A stretch of DNA of 5,020 nucleotides from an uncultured Agathobaculum sp. Its GTDB lineage: Bacteria > Bacillota > Clostridia > Oscillospirales > Butyricicoccaceae. The stretch is taken from contig CALWEB010000168.1 in the NCBI GenBank assembly GCA_944376955.1, positions 1-5,020 on the forward strand, in the 5' to 3' direction. Positions 4,575-5,020 of the stretch are shown here, in pieces. A model generated the notes under the pieces. The model was not told where the DNA came from, did not search any database, and saw nothing but the letters and a program-made list of their open reading frames with translations. The position numbers and the translations under genes were made by a program. The number at the start of each line of letters is the position of its first letter. Position 1 is the stretch's first letter.

Positions 4575-5020
4575 ATGAAAATTGAAACCCAATGCCTGCA
4601 TGAGGGCTACAAGCCCGAAAACGGCGGCCCGGGCGTGATGCCCATCGTCCAGTCCACCACCTATCGCTTCGATTCGACCGCACACATTGCGGGTCTGTTC
4701 GATATGCCGACCGAGTTTATGTACTCGCGTTTTGCCAACCCGACCTGCGACGCGGTGGAAAAGAAGATCGCCGCACTCGAAGGCGGCGCAGGCGCGATGC
4801 TGACCTCGTCCGGTCAGGCGGCGAACCTGCTGGCCATCCTCAACCTGTGTTCGGCGGGCGACAGCTTTATCGCCGCGTCCACCATTTACGGCGGCACGAT
4901 CAATCTGTTCGGTGTGACGCTCAAAAAGCTCGGCATCGAGTGCATCTGGGCGGACGCGGAAGCGCCCGAGGAGGAGATCCAGAAGCTGTTCAAGGACAAC
5001 ACCAAGGCCGTGTTCGGCGA
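4575..5020 (+). CDS. metY: O-acetylhomoserine sulfhydrylase (3' end beyond the window)
   Basis: This is a PLP-dependent enzyme of the Cys/Met metabolism family. The predicted reaction is O-acetyl-L-homoserine plus sulfide to homocysteine plus acetate, the direct sulfhydrylation route to methionine. The 148 visible residues start MKIETQCLHEGY and include PIVQSTTYRF (23-32), the typical substrate-loop strand; YSRFANPT (50-57), whose Tyr and Arg contact the PLP phosphate of the partner subunit; EGGAGAMLTSSGQAA (69-83), where SGQAA binds the cofactor phosphate; and STIYGGT (102-108), with the Tyr that stacks on the PLP ring. The PLP-binding lysine lies beyond the window; about 430 residues in total would be normal. 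The ATG at 4575 has AAGGAG (4561-4566) 8 nt upstream. SGQAA and overall pattern favour MetY over cystathionine gamma-synthase or lyase, but relatives are hard to separate on the N-terminal third alone. Confidence 0.88.
   Translation, partial: MKIETQCLHEGYKPENGGPGVMPIVQSTTYRFDSTAHIAGLFDMPTEFMYSRFANPTCDAVEKKIAALEGGAGAMLTSSGQAANLLAILNLCSAGDSFIAASTIYGGTINLFGVTLKKLGIECIWADAEAPEEEIQKLFKDNTKAVFG

Overview
The window looks like chromosomal DNA from a moderately GC-rich, anaerobic Gram-positive bacterium, most likely a Clostridia gut commensal of the Oscillospirales (Ruminococcaceae/Butyricicoccaceae type). The reasons are the strong AGGAGG-type ribosome binding sites, sigma-A promoters with extended -10 elements, and the gene families present: DUF3793, UPF0291/DUF896, a short-chain flavodoxin and O-acetylhomoserine sulfhydrylase. 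The placement is an inference from gene content, not from a sequence search. I see no mobile element, CRISPR array, rRNA or tRNA.

Layout, read along the minus strand except for the last gene. Positions 4574 down to 1897 hold a compact four-gene operon: DUF896 (UPF0291), CCA tRNA nucleotidyltransferase, a stand-alone HD-domain phosphohydrolase, and a YjbQ/UPF0047 protein. The genes overlap or nearly touch (ATGA overlap, 11-bp overlap, 2-nt gap), and there is one clear promoter at 4448-4476. No terminator is visible after yjbQ. A separate promoter (1833-1861), preceded by phased A-tracts, drives a nitroreductase (1258-1800), which ends at a strong intrinsic terminator (1205-1235). Next comes a third minus-strand unit: a promoter at 1139-1167 overlaid by two copies of a GTTAGC-N4-GCTAAC palindrome, a roughly 210-nt structured leader, a DUF3793 gene (356-919), and a flavodoxin (306 to the window edge). 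At the right end, metY (4575 onward, plus strand) is transcribed divergently from the DUF896 operon from its own extended -10 promoter.

How the genes fit together: the DUF3793-flavodoxin unit looks metal-responsive (probably iron), because flavodoxin replaces ferredoxin under iron limitation and the operators resemble the DtxR/IdeR half-site. The four-gene operon combines tRNA 3'-end maturation with proteins of poorly known role. metY makes homocysteine from O-acetylhomoserine and sulfide.

Most of the window is ordinary housekeeping content. The parts most worth a second look are the tandem operators and structured leader upstream of the DUF3793-flavodoxin pair, and the tight overlap of a CCA enzyme with a stand-alone HD phosphohydrolase and YjbQ.
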